Source: Rhodomicrobium lacus
GTDB taxonomy: Bacteria > Pseudomonadota > Alphaproteobacteria > Rhizobiales > Rhodomicrobiaceae
Length of the DNA stretch: 64,000 bases
Assembly (NCBI RefSeq): GCF_003992725.1
Contig: NZ_RZNF01000012.1
Coordinates: 186,001-250,000, forward strand
Reading direction: 5' to 3'
Positions 1 through 8,423 of this stretch are shown here, piece after piece. The position numbers and the translations under genes were made by a program. Below the pieces are notes generated by a model. That model saw only the letters and a program-made list of their open reading frames with translations. It was not told the DNA's origin and did no database searches. The first letter of the stretch is position 1; every line of letters starts with the position of its first letter.

Positions 1-1
1 C

Positions 2-112
2 GACATGGAACCCGGCGGACCGCTGCTTCCCGGCATGCGCGTCGATGTGATGTTCCGCGACGCCGAGAGCACCGAGCAGACATCTCTCGCGACCGGCTCG
101 GCCACGCGGTAG
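2..112 (+). CDS. C-terminal end of an unidentified protein (partial)
   Basis: An open frame runs in from the left edge and stops at a TAG, giving 36 residues. It contains LLPGMRVDVMFRD, which resembles the C-terminal beta strand (LxPGMxVxV) of HlyD-type membrane-fusion proteins, but so short a fragment cannot be assigned. The rest of the gene lies outside the window. The next gene is on the opposite strand and converges on it. Confidence 0.4.
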   Translation, partial: DMEPGGPLLPGMRVDVMFRDAESTEQTSLATGSATR

Positions 113-188
113 ACGGCCCGGGAAACAGCCATTCCGGTTCGATCACTGCGAATGGCTCCGCCGGTGCTCGGCGATCAGCCGTAGCCGC

Positions 189-797
189 CTATTGGACAGG
201 CGCGGCCGGAGCGGGGTTGAGGAAGGGCTTCAGCTCGTTTTCCTGCGGGGCCGTCGGCTTGTCCGGCCTGGGACGATAGGGCAACGCCGCCCCGTAACCG
301 GTAAACGGCAGCGGCGCGAACAGGCGATCTACGTCCGCAACCGAGAGATACCGGCCCGCGCAATCGGGTTGCCACCCCGCGCGAAAGCGCACCTGGATAT
401 CGCGGTAGGCGACGTTCACCTCTTCGCCGCCATAGGACGCGGTGCCGAAGAACATGTGGCTCGACGGCAGGCAGAAGCCCTTCACCAGCAGCTTCAACTG
501 ATCCGCGAACCCCACGAATCGCTCGGCGAAGCTCCGCCCGACGCGATCGTAGGTCATGACCGGATTCGAGCCGGGCCATATGAAAAGAAAACGGAATGTG
601 TTTGCGGAAACCGGCGTGATGTTCGTCAGCGCGGCGTCGGGCTGACGGCGCGAGACTTCAAACAGCTCCGTCATGCTCTTGGGATCGAGCGAATTGATGA
701 TCGTCTTCGCCTGATCCCCCGCGCTGGCTGGGGAATGGACCACGAAAAGCGCAATGAATGCGGCGGCGGGGGCCCGGAACGAAAGATGTCGCATCAT
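189..797 (-). CDS. secreted protein of unknown function
   Basis: This is a protein of about 202 residues that begins with a Sec signal peptide: an MRHLSFR n-region, a hydrophobic stretch and an AxA-type end near PASA-GDQ. I chose the ATG at 797 (a second Met follows directly) because it places the signal peptide at the N terminus; the open frame itself extends to 884. The mature part has no motif I recognise. It contains two cysteines (VKGFCLPSS and QPDCAG) that could form a disulfide, and its last 30 residues are rich in Pro and Ala. The gene is divergent from rplS with about 200 bases between them. A periplasmic location is inferred from the signal peptide only. Confidence 0.7.
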   Translation of the reverse strand: MMRHLSFRAPAAAFIALFVVHSPASAGDQAKTIINSLDPKSMTELFEVSRRQPDAALTNITPVSANTFRFLFIWPGSNPVMTYDRVGRSFAERFVGFADQLKLLVKGFCLPSSHMFFGTASYGGEEVNVAYRDIQVRFRAGWQPDCAGRYLSVADVDRLFAPLPFTGYGAALPYRPRPDKPTAPQENELKPFLNPAPAAPVQ

Positions 798-1003
798 ACT
801 CCTGATATGGGGGCTACGTTGCATTTCCGCCAACATAATCCAGCTATCTTGCGCGGAAATCGGCCCTTCACCGAAATGTTGCAATCGACAAGCCGGATTT
901 TTTCGCTTACACAGGCGAAATTCCAGCTCAACTGGCGCGGCGGCTTGCGCTTTTCAGCGCGGCAAGAAGGTGCCTTTGATCGCCGTAGAAGGATTTCGCA
1001 GAG

Positions 1004-1657
1004 ATGAACATCATCCAAACGCTTGAAAAAGAGCAGATGGCGCAGCTTGAGGCAAAGCGCCGCATCCCCACCTTCCAGCCCGGCGACACGCTGCGCGTCA
1101 ACGTGAAGGTGGTCGAAGGCAGCCGCGAACGCGTTCAGGCCTATGAAGGCGTCTGCATCGCGCGTTTTGGCGGCGGCTTCCAGGAAAGCTTCACCGTCCG
1201 CAAGATTTCCTATGGCGAAGGCGTGGAACGCGTGTTCCCGCTTTACTCGCCGCTCATCGACAGCATCACGGTCATCCGCCGTGGCAAGGTTCGCCGCGCG
1301 AAGCTGTATTACCTGCGTGGCCTGCGCGGCAAGGCGGCCCGTATTCCGGAGCGCACCGACAACCGCGCCAAGGCGCTCAAGGCCGAATTCAAGGGCTTCA
1401 AGCGTCCGAAGGGCAACCCCGACGACCTCAAGCTCATCAAGGGCCTGCAGGCTGCTGACGAAAAGCGCCTCGCCGAGATCAATGTGATCAAGTTCGAGCA
1501 GCTTGCGAACCTCACCGATGAGGAAATCGCCCTCGTCGACGATTACCTGAAGCTTGGCGGCCGCCTCGAACGCGAGGATTGGCCGGGCCAGGCGCTGAAG
1601 CTGCTCGCCGAAACCACGGCCAGCGAAGTTCCCGCCGAGGAAACAGCCGAGGCGTAA
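1004..1657 (+). CDS. rplS: 50S ribosomal protein L19 with C-terminal HhH-like extension
   Basis: Residues 1-118 are a complete bL19, the protein at the interface of the two ribosomal subunits. They contain the family features [36 protein letters not shown] and [10 protein letters not shown]19 is usually about 115-130 residues, whereas this one has 217. After a basic linker, residues 138-203 ([27 protein letters not shown]) look like the helix-hairpin-helix-type domain that alphaproteobacteria append to L21 or NuoE (typically LIKGVGPxxE...RIxRDxWxxQA). The last residues are acidic ([10 protein letters not shown]). The usual rpsP-rimM-trmD neighbours are not adjacent, and a strong terminator follows. 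L19 identity is certain; the domain assignment of the tail is by eye. Confidence 0.96.
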   Translation: MNIIQTLEKEQMAQLEAKRRIPTFQPGDTLRVNVKVVEGSRERVQAYEGVCIARFGGGFQESFTVRKISYGEGVERVFPLYSPLIDSITVIRRGKVRRAKLYYLRGLRGKAARIPERTDNRAKALKAEFKGFKRPKGNPDDLKLIKGLQAADEKRLAEINVIKFEQLANLTDEEIALVDDYLKLGGRLEREDWPGQALKLLAETTASEVPAEETAEA

Positions 1658-1738
1658 GCGCTTCGCGGCGAGCTTCGCCGAATACCAGATTGGCAGCGGC
1701 ATCAGAACCGCTCAAGGACCGCTCCGGCGGTCAGCTCC

Positions 1739-1763
1739 GGCCGGGCAACGCCCGGCCTTTTTT
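1739..1763 (+). terminator. rho-independent terminator after rplS
   Basis: An 8-base-pair GC stem (GGCCGGGC / GCCCGGCC) with an AAC loop is followed at once by six T residues. It lies about 80 bases behind the rplS stop, in a gene-free stretch. Confidence 0.85.
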
Positions 1764-2000
1764 GTGCCCGCCGTCTGTCGACATCTGAAATGCGATGCGC
1801 CGGGTACGATTCAGGCATGATGTGCCACCCGATGCCGCCACGGCAGGCCGGGGAATTGCGCCGCTTCCATCTTCCGCGAAAAATGGTACACAGCCGCCTC
1901 GGCACGATCCGGGAAAGCGGCGGCGCTTGCGCAATTCGTCATGCGCGACAAAGCTGGCGCGCCTTCCTTCGAATCGGGCAGGGCAATGCAGGATGACATC

Positions 2001-2582
2001 ATGAAAAGGCTTTGTGTTTTCTGCGGATCGAGCCGGGGCGTCCACCCCGCTTATGCCGAGGCCGCGCGGCTGCTCGGCGTCGCGCTCGCAGAGGCCGAGA
2101 TCGGGCTCGTCTATGGCGGCGCCGCCGTCGGCCTGATGGGGGTTCTCGCGGATGCCTGCATGGAGGCAGGCGGCACGGTGACGGGCGTCATCCCCGAGGC
2201 ACTGGTGCGCAAGGAAGTCGGCCATGCCGGCTTGTCGGACCTTCGCGTTGTCGGCTCGATGCACGAGCGAAAGGCGCTGATGGCCGAGCTTTCGGACGGC
2301 TTCGTCGCGCTGCCGGGCGGCATCGGCACGCTTGAGGAGATTTTCGAGGTGTGGACGTGGGCGCAGCTTTCCGACCACGAGAAGCCCTGCGCGCTCCTCA
2401 ACGTGAACGGCTTCTACGACGGCCTGAGCGGTTTTCTCGACCACGTCGTGGCGCAGGGCTTCCTTCGCCCGCTCCACCGCGACATGCTGATCGTGGCGGA
2501 CGAACCGGGCGCGCTGCTCTCGGCGCTTGAAGCTTACCGCGCGCCCGCCGCCGTCAAGTGGATCGGCGAGGACGAATATTGA
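2001..2582 (+). CDS. LOG-family protein (nucleoside 5'-monophosphate phosphoribohydrolase-like)
   Basis: This 193-residue Rossmann-type protein belongs to the LOG family, whose members release the base from (cytokinin) nucleoside 5'-monophosphates. The family signatures are visible: FCGSS at residues 7-11, YGG at 38-40, SMHERK at 86-91 and PGGIGTLEE at 105-113, which supply the phosphate-binding and catalytic residues. The ATG at 2001 is chosen because the FCGSS motif sits next to the N terminus in the family; the open frame starts 60 bases earlier. In bacteria the physiological substrate is often AMP-like or unknown. It stands alone between rplS and the convergent tam. Confidence 0.9.
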   Translation: MKRLCVFCGSSRGVHPAYAEAARLLGVALAEAEIGLVYGGAAVGLMGVLADACMEAGGTVTGVIPEALVRKEVGHAGLSDLRVVGSMHERKALMAELSDGFVALPGGIGTLEEIFEVWTWAQLSDHEKPCALLNVNGFYDGLSGFLDHVVAQGFLRPLHRDMLIVADEPGALLSALEAYRAPAAVKWIGEDEY

Positions 2583-2666
2583 GGCCGCACCGCCGCGCCC
2601 GTCGAAAGCGGTATCGAAATCAAGCGACTGTTCCAGAAGTCGCGTTGCAATAAGGCATCGGAACGG

Positions 2667-3434
2667 TCACCGCGTCGCGACGAGGAAGAAGCGCGGGAAC
2701 GGCAGCAGCACGGTGCCGTCTTCAAGCGCCGGGTAGCCCTTCGTCAGTTCTTCGCGATAAGCGGCGAGGAAAGCCGTTTGCTCATCCGCGTCGAGCGGCT
2801 TCAGGAACGGGCGGGCTCCGGTGCCCTTCACCCATTCCACGATGGCGTCGTGGCTCTCCATCACGTGCAGATAGGTCGTCCGCCAGATGTCGACGCGCGA
2901 TGCATAAGGCTTGAGCAGGCGGTAATACCACTCCGCGCGCGGCAAAGGGCTTCGGGCCTTGATCGCCTTGCCGAGCTTCGCAACATAGACGGGCGTGGCC
3001 GCCACCGCGCGCAGGCTCGCATGCGACGGCTCGCCGAGGTTGTCCGGCATCTGCACGGCGAGCGAGCCGCCTTGCGAAAGCCGTTCGGCGAGCCTTGGCA
3101 ACAGCCGCTCGTGCTGACCGACCCATTGCAGCGACGCGTTCGCATAGATCAGATCCCATGGCCCCGGTTCGCTCCACTCCTCGATGCGACCGAAACGGAA
3201 CTTCACGCCGGGAAGGCGTTTCCTCGCCGCGTCGAGCATATCGGCGGAACTGTCCACGCCGACAATGTCGGCTTCCGGGAAGCGCGCGGCGATGAGTTCG
3301 GTGGAGTTACCCGGCCCGCAGCCGAGATCGGCGGCCCTCGCGATCACATCGGCCGGAACGGCATTGAGCAGGTCGCGCGCTGGGCGCGTGCGCTGATCCT
3401 CGAATTTCAGGTATTGCTCGGACGACCACGGCAT
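2667..3434 (-). CDS. tam: trans-aconitate 2-methyltransferase
   Basis: This 255-residue SAM-dependent class I methyltransferase has DLGCGPG at residues 36-42 as the SAM-binding loop, an acidic residue after strand 2 (VGVDSS) and a motif IV region (LIYANASLQWV). The N-terminal MPWSSEQYLKFEDQRTRPA, the NASLQW motif and the C-terminal FPRFFLVA are characteristic of Tam, which methylates trans-aconitate formed spontaneously from cis-aconitate. Its length equals the family norm. It is cytosolic, separated by 84 bases from rsmD and read in the same direction. A relative acting on another small acid cannot be excluded. Confidence 0.9.
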   Translation of the reverse strand: MPWSSEQYLKFEDQRTRPARDLLNAVPADVIARAADLGCGPGNSTELIAARFPEADIVGVDSSADMLDAARKRLPGVKFRFGRIEEWSEPGPWDLIYANASLQWVGQHERLLPRLAERLSQGGSLAVQMPDNLGEPSHASLRAVAATPVYVAKLGKAIKARSPLPRAEWYYRLLKPYASRVDIWRTTYLHVMESHDAIVEWVKGTGARPFLKPLDADEQTAFLAAYREELTKGYPALEDGTVLLPFPRFFLVATR

Positions 3435-3518
3435 GCACGCCTCCGATTGCGCCCCGCTCAGGCGTTCGGCGCGTGCGGGAAGCTTATCATGCGTCGGGAC
3501 GTCGAAAAAAGCCGCTGT

Positions 3519-4076
3519 TCAGGGCTTGCGGAAAAAATGAAGCGCGGTGTCGCCGTAGACGCGCGTATCGACCAGCTCGAAGACTTCCGGCAGCGCGACA
3601 GCCACGTCTGCACGCTCTTCCAGTACGCAGATCGCGCCCGGCGCGAGCCAGCCGCCGTCGAGCGCGGCTTTCAATGCAAGTTCGCCGAGACCCTTCGCAT
3701 AGGGCGGATCGGCGAAGACGAATTGAAAGGGCTGCATCGGCGCCGCAACCCCGAGCTTCGTCGCATCGCGCCGCCAGAGCTTGCTCGCGCCCGTCAGCCC
3801 CAGCGCCTCGATGTTCTCGCGGATGGCGCCGCGTGCCGCCGCCTCGTCCTCCACGAACAGGCAATAGGCCGCGCCGCGCGAGAGGGCTTCGAGGCCGAGC
3901 GCGCCCGTGCCCGCGAAGAGGTCGAGCACCCGCGCGCCTTCAAGCGGCGGGCCGTCGACGCCGTGCGCCAGAATGTTGAACAGCGATTCGCGGACGCGGT
4001 CCGAGGTGGGCCGCGTCGTCATGCCGTCGGGCGCGGCGATGGCGCGCCCGCGAAATCGCCCGCCGACGATCCTCAC
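3519..4076 (-). CDS. rsmD: 16S rRNA (guanine(966)-N2)-methyltransferase
   Basis: RsmD methylates G966 of 16S rRNA (E. coli numbering) in the small subunit. The 185-residue protein begins with the family N terminus MRIVGGRFRGR, has the SAM loop LDLFAGTGALG at residues 51-61 and the catalytic DPPY at 123-126. The start is a GTG whose last two bases are the first two of the TGA stop of the preceding pseudouridine synthase gene (GTGA overlap), so the two are probably translationally coupled. This pairing of two rRNA modification genes is common in alphaproteobacteria. Confidence 0.95.
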   Translation of the reverse strand: MRIVGGRFRGRAIAAPDGMTTRPTSDRVRESLFNILAHGVDGPPLEGARVLDLFAGTGALGLEALSRGAAYCLFVEDEAAARGAIRENIEALGLTGASKLWRRDATKLGVAAPMQPFQFVFADPPYAKGLGELALKAALDGGWLAPGAICVLEERADVAVALPEVFELVDTRVYGDTALHFFRKP

Positions 4077-6394
4077 GCCTTATCGCCGCGCGGCTTGCGG
4101 GGGCCTCCGCCCGTGCGAGGCTTCGACGGGCCGGCGCGCCGGGTGAAAGGTTTGCCGCCCTTTCCGCCAGCGCCGCCGCCGGGCTTGCCGCCGCGTGCGC
4201 CGAACGACTTGCGCGCGCCGAAAGATTTGCGTTCGCCGCCTTCGCCACCACTGCTGTCCCTTGCCGGGGCATCACCGGACCTGGCCCCGAAAGGCTTGCC
4301 GCCCGCACCGCTCCGGCCCGAAAACGACTTTGCACCGTCTCGTGTACCGAACGGCTTCTTGCCGAACGACCGTCCACCGCCCGAAGCGCGTTCGCCCTCC
4401 CCTTGCGGGGCACGATCGCCGAAACCTTCCCGCCGCTCGCGGAAAGGCTTGTCGAAGCTCTTGCGCTCGCCGCCCGCGCCCGCGTCGTTGCTGCGGCTCC
4501 GGTAGGCGGGACGCTCGCCGCCCGCACGATCGGGCCGTGGCCCGCGCGCGGTATCGCCGCCGTCCTCCGACCTGCGAAAGCGCGGCCTGTCTTCGCCCGC
4601 GGCACGCGAAGGCCGCTCCGCGCGGTCTCCCTCGCGTTTGCGGAAAGTCGGGCGGTCGCCCCCTTCGCGAGGGCCGAAACTCTTGCGCTCGCCGCTGCCT
4701 TCGCGCGGACGGAAGCTCCTGCGTTCACCGCCCTCGCCATCTCTCGCGAAACGCGCGGGGCGCTCGCCATCGCTGCGGCTGCGGAACGCCGGGCGCTCCG
4801 CACCATCTTCACGGCGCACGAACGGCCGACGTTCGCCGCCCGCATCGCCGTCGCGCGGCTTGCGCTCGAAGCGGCCCTCGGGGCGTGCATCGCGGTTGAA
4901 CGGACGGCGCTCGCCACGCGCATCGCTCGGACGCGACGGCCTGCCTTCGCCGCCTTCCTCGCGCCTTTTGAAGCGCGGCGCCGAATGCTCCTCTGTCGTC
5001 GCGTCGATCCGGGGCGCCCATCCGCGCGTCGGCGCGTCGCCGCCTCGATCCGCGCCGCTCTCCGCCTCGCGCCGCCGGAAAGGCGGACGGTCGCCGCCGT
5101 CCGTACGAGAAGGACGCTCCGACCGGGCGCCGTCGCGTTTGCGGAAAGCGGGACGGTCTCCCGCATCACGGGGGTTGAAGCGGCTCTCGCCCTCCCCTTC
5201 GCGCCGCGTCCGATACGGCTGGCGCTCGCCGCCATCGCCGTCTCTCGCGACACGGGGCGCGCGGTCGCCTTCGGCGCGGCTGCGGAACGCCGGGCGCTCC
5301 CCGCCGCTATCCTCGCGACGCGCAAACGGACGACGCTCACCGCGATCGCCATCGCGCGGCCTGTCGAAACTCCGTTCGCCCCGATCACGTGGGGCGAAAT
5401 CGCGCTTTTCTCCGCGCTCTGCGCGCGGCGGCTTCGGCACCGGCACGAGTTCGACGATGAGCGCTTCCGTGGCGTCTTCGGACAGCACGCGCCGCTGCCG
5501 CATCTGCGGCTCATCGGCGACGCGGCGCGGACGCTCCAGCTCGGCCGGCTTGCGGCGCAGATAGGTCGGCTTGCCGCGCGACGGCGTCGGAAGGCGCTTT
5601 TCCTCGCGCACGACCTCGCGGCGAACGCCGAGCGAGCGGGCGAGGCGCGGGCCGAGCTGGTCCTTCAGGACGCTCGTTTTCACTTCCTCGACCTGACCAG
5701 GTTCCAGATCGCCGAGCATGAACGGGCCGAACGAGATGCGAATAAGCCGGTTCACGGTAAGGCCGAGGTGCTCCATGATGCGGCGCACCTCGCGGTTCTT
5801 GCCCTCCCGGATCAAGAGCGTGATCCAGACGTTGTCGCCGGTCTCGCGTTCGAGCGACGCTTCGACGGGGCCGTAATTCACGCCCGCGATCTTCACGCCG
5901 TCTTTCAGCTTGTCGAGCGACGCCTGATCGATTTCGCCGAAAGCGCGCACGCGATAGCGCCGCGCCCAGCCGGTCGACGGCAGTTCCATATGGCGCGCAA
6001 GCTCGCCGTCGTTGGTCAGGAGCAGCAGCCCTTCGGTGTTGAAGTCGAGACGCCCTATGGAGATGAGGCGCGGCAGGTTGTCGGGCAGCGCCTCGAACAC
6101 CGTCGGGCGGCCTTCCGGGTCCTTATGGGTCGTCACGCGACCCTTCGGCTTGTGGTAACGCCACAGGCGCGGCGGCTCGCGAGCGGGCAGCGGATGGCCG
6201 TCTACGGCGACTCGGTCGGTGGGAGAAACGTCCAACGCGGCGCTTTCTATGATCGAGCCGTTGACGGAAACCCGCTTTTCCCCAATCAGAACTTCAGCGT
6301 CTCTTCGAGAGCAAAGCCCTGATCTGGCTATGACTTTTGCGATCCTCTCGGCTCCCGCAGTGTCCTGATCGCGTGTATCGTTCGGTGAAGGCAT
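4073..6394 (-). CDS. rluB: RluB/RsuA-family 23S rRNA pseudouridine synthase with very long Arg/Gly/Glu-rich tail
   Basis: From the ATG at 6394 the protein has 773 residues. An S4 RNA-binding domain (IAKVIARSGLCSRRDAE) is followed by the RsuA/RluB catalytic core with the nucleophilic Asp in GRLDFNTEGLLLLTNDG, then KNREVRRIMEHLGL. The catalytic part ends near residue 265. The remaining ~510 residues are low-complexity and rich in R, G, E, D, P and F, with imperfect repeats of GERRPF, ERPAFRSR, GDRPxFRKR and AERPSR. Two large blocks (coding roughly 5338-5087 and 4834-4577) repeat the same order of motifs. The last 100 residues turn to G/K/S/F (KSFGAR, GGKPFG). The tail is presumably disordered and RNA-binding, which is inference. 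The pseudouridine synthase call is firm; RluB versus RluE or RsuA is less so. Confidence 0.92.
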   Translation of the reverse strand: MPSPNDTRDQDTAGAERIAKVIARSGLCSRRDAEVLIGEKRVSVNGSIIESAALDVSPTDRVAVDGHPLPAREPPRLWRYHKPKGRVTTHKDPEGRPTVFEALPDNLPRLISIGRLDFNTEGLLLLTNDGELARHMELPSTGWARRYRVRAFGEIDQASLDKLKDGVKIAGVNYGPVEASLERETGDNVWITLLIREGKNREVRRIMEHLGLTVNRLIRISFGPFMLGDLEPGQVEEVKTSVLKDQLGPRLARSLGVRREVVREEKRLPTPSRGKPTYLRRKPAELERPRRVADEPQMRQRRVLSEDATEALIVELVPVPKPPRAERGEKRDFAPRDRGERSFDRPRDGDRGERRPFARREDSGGERPAFRSRAEGDRAPRVARDGDGGERQPYRTRREGEGESRFNPRDAGDRPAFRKRDGARSERPSRTDGGDRPPFRRREAESGADRGGDAPTRGWAPRIDATTEEHSAPRFKRREEGGEGRPSRPSDARGERRPFNRDARPEGRFERKPRDGDAGGERRPFVRREDGAERPAFRSRSDGERPARFARDGEGGERRSFRPREGSGERKSFGPREGGDRPTFRKREGDRAERPSRAAGEDRPRFRRSEDGGDTARGPRPDRAGGERPAYRSRSNDAGAGGERKSFDKPFRERREGFGDRAPQGEGERASGGGRSFGKKPFGTRDGAKSFSGRSGAGGKPFGARSGDAPARDSSGGEGGERKSFGARKSFGARGGKPGGGAGGKGGKPFTRRAGPSKPRTGGGPRKPRGDKA

Positions 6395-6465
6395 GATGTG
6401 AACCAATAAAAAAGGCTAACCTTCCGAAAACCGCAAATGATTCGGCGAGGTTAGGAGACAGAGAC

Positions 6466-7518
6466 ATGCGGCGAGAGAGGATTATAAAGGCTGTCAACAG
6501 TTTGCGGGAAGCCCTTCATGCCGCGCAGATTCGTGAATTGCTGCGAGTCGCTCGAACCGGCCAGCAGGCCGATGGCGTGAACCGCACGCAACGCATACTT
6601 CTCGCATATAACGAGTTCACGCGCCACTATCAGCAGTTCGGCGACGAAGAAAAAGACCTCATGACATTTTTCGGGCTTAACCCGCTGCTGGATCTGGCTT
6701 TCTGGTCGAGCCTCATCGATGGCGAGCAGGCCGTGAACCGGAAGCTTCTGTCTGATGTCGATGTCGGTGCGTACAACGTCATCTTCGTCATGCCGAAGCT
6801 GCGGGAACTCCTTACGCGCGACACGGACAAGGGCGAACTCGTCATCGCCGACGCGCAGGGCGTGGAGCGCGAGATCAGGCGCGTGCGCGTGCTGATCGCC
6901 GAAAAGGAGCGCTCGCTGACCGATCCGCAGATCGTCATCAACGTCATCCGTTCCATGGACGAGCTTTACGGCTCCCTGTCCGCGCTCCATCCCGATATGG
7001 GCGTGAGCCTTGCCATCGGCTCCATCGACTCGGGCGGCGCGAAGTCCTTCGACTTCTTCGGCGCAGGCGTCGTCATGGACGACCTGAGCACGCTGCTCGT
7101 CAACGTCTGGGACCGTGTGAAATACTCGCCCGAGGAGAATTTCCGCTATCAGATCGAGGTGGCCATGATGGCGGCGGGTTTTGTGTCGCGCATCAAGGAG
7201 GCGCAGGCCCAGCAGATCATCGGCGAGGAACTCGCGCAACGCACAATGCGCGTCGTCGCGAAGTCCATCGAGACGCTGTTCCGCTCGGGGGCCTATACGG
7301 AGGAGATGGACGCCGGTCGCGAGGTGCGCGCAAGCACCGTGCTGAAGCCGCGCACACAGCTCATCGAGTTCAAGCATGAAGACCGCGCCGACGTGAAGCG
7401 CGACGATGCGCGGCTCGAAGCGCCCGGGCCCTCAGCCGTGCCGATGCCGAAAGCCGCCGACATCCTGCGCGATCTCCAGGATCAACTGGATCTGAAGGAA
7501 ACCGCCGAGGCGGCTTGA
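6466..7518 (+). CDS. conserved protein of unknown function, 350 residues
   Basis: I do not recognise this family. The protein is soluble, with no signal peptide or membrane segment. The N-terminal half is rich in charged helices (RERIIKAVNSLREALHAAQIRELLRVAR), the middle carries a glycine-containing patch (IGSIDSGGAKSFDFFGAG), and the C-terminal 60 residues are charged and Pro/Ala rich. Codon use matches the neighbouring genes and the ATG is early in the frame. It lies 71 bases from the divergent pseudouridine synthase gene and ends in a strong terminator, so it is probably a single-gene unit. Nothing visible supports an enzymatic function. Confidence 0.75.
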   Translation: MRRERIIKAVNSLREALHAAQIRELLRVARTGQQADGVNRTQRILLAYNEFTRHYQQFGDEEKDLMTFFGLNPLLDLAFWSSLIDGEQAVNRKLLSDVDVGAYNVIFVMPKLRELLTRDTDKGELVIADAQGVEREIRRVRVLIAEKERSLTDPQIVINVIRSMDELYGSLSALHPDMGVSLAIGSIDSGGAKSFDFFGAGVVMDDLSTLLVNVWDRVKYSPEENFRYQIEVAMMAAGFVSRIKEAQAQQIIGEELAQRTMRVVAKSIETLFRSGAYTEEMDAGREVRASTVLKPRTQLIEFKHEDRADVKRDDARLEAPGPSAVPMPKAADILRDLQDQLDLKETAEAA

Positions 7519-7541
7519 CCGCGCTGAGATCGACAGAAGAC

Positions 7542-7571
7542 AAATCCCGGCCGTTGTGCCGGGATTTTTTT
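7542..7571 (+). terminator. rho-independent terminator after the 350-residue protein gene
   Basis: A 10-base-pair stem, AAATCCCGGC / GCCGGGATTT, with a six-base CGTTGT loop runs into a continuous T tract. It starts 23 bases after the stop codon. Confidence 0.88.
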
Positions 7572-7715
7572 GTCGCGATCCATTCTTGTTTTTATTCTAA
7601 CGCGTTGTTTTTTATAGATTATCTCTCTTAAACCTCTTAACCGGTCCGGCAACTTGTTATATAGTCGCCAGAGCCCCGCTTGGTCGCGCGCGGTTTTAAA
7701 CGCTGGGTTGTTTCG

Positions 7716-8423
7716 ATGGCTGTTCAGAAAAAATCGATGATAAGGAGTGGAATTGGCGCCATCACCTCGCTGATCGGGATCGTGTTGCTCGTTCTCGCCG
7801 TTCTCCGCTGGCGCGAAATCGAGTGGCCCGCGATGCTGTGGCTCATCGCCTTCTTCGTTCAGACGGCGATCCGCGCTCCTTACTCCATCCGCAACGCGAA
7901 AAACACGATCTCGACTTCACAGAAGGATGCCGTCGAAGTGGCGCTTCTTATGGGGATGTTCGCCACGATGATGGTTCTGCCGCTTCTCTACCTCGGACTC
8001 GGTGTCTTCTCGTTCGCCGATTACGGGCTGCCTGAATGGGCGGCAGCCGTTGGCGCGGCGCTCATGGCAATTTCGCTCTGGATCTTCTGGCGTTCCCATG
8101 CCGATCTTGGCCGCAACTGGAGCCCCGGCCTCGAAGTGCGGGATGGACATGAACTCGTGACGAACGGCATCTACGCCCGCATTCGCCACCCGATGTATGC
8201 GGCGATCTGGGGTGCCGCCGCCGCACAGTCTCTGCTCGTCCAGAACTGGATCGCGGGATTTCTTGTTCTTCCGACTTTTGCTCTGATGTGGTTCATTCGT
8301 GTTCCGAAAGAGGAAGCGATGATGCGGCGGCAGTTCGGCCCGGCTTACGACGCGTATTGCGGCAGAGCCGGACGGGTGTTTCCGAAAAAGATTTTCATGA
8401 AGGGGCAGGCTCAAGGCGCGTGA
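7716..8423 (+). CDS. ICMT/PEMT-like integral membrane methyltransferase
   Basis: The 235-residue protein has about five hydrophobic segments and the C-terminal signature of isoprenylcysteine carboxyl methyltransferase-like enzymes: LVTNGIYARIRHPMY (RHPMY at residues 157-161) and, near the end, an acidic residue plus FGPAYDAYCGRAGR. In the family these residues form the SAM-binding site at the membrane. The substrate in bacteria is generally not known; isoprenylated protein is unlikely here. I prefer the ATG at 7716 to the TTG at 7680. The TGA stop overlaps the GTG start of tadA, suggesting coupling. Confidence 0.85.
   Translation: MAVQKKSMIRSGIGAITSLIGIVLLVLAVLRWREIEWPAMLWLIAFFVQTAIRAPYSIRNAKNTISTSQKDAVEVALLMGMFATMMVLPLLYLGLGVFSFADYGLPEWAAAVGAALMAISLWIFWRSHADLGRNWSPGLEVRDGHELVTNGIYARIRHPMYAAIWGAAAAQSLLVQNWIAGFLVLPTFALMWFIRVPKEEAMMRRQFGPAYDAYCGRAGRVFPKKIFMKGQAQGA

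Noticed and set aside
2778-4505. A 575-residue plus-strand frame
   Set aside because: It runs antisense across tam, rsmD and the end of the pseudouridine synthase gene, all of which have clear catalytic motifs.
4403-6322. A 639-residue open frame on the plus strand opposite the pseudouridine synthase tail, with several other long frames in the same region
   Set aside because: It is created by the GC-rich repeats of the minus-strand gene. Its Ala/Arg-rich translation has no domain, and the S4/RluB core lies on the other strand.
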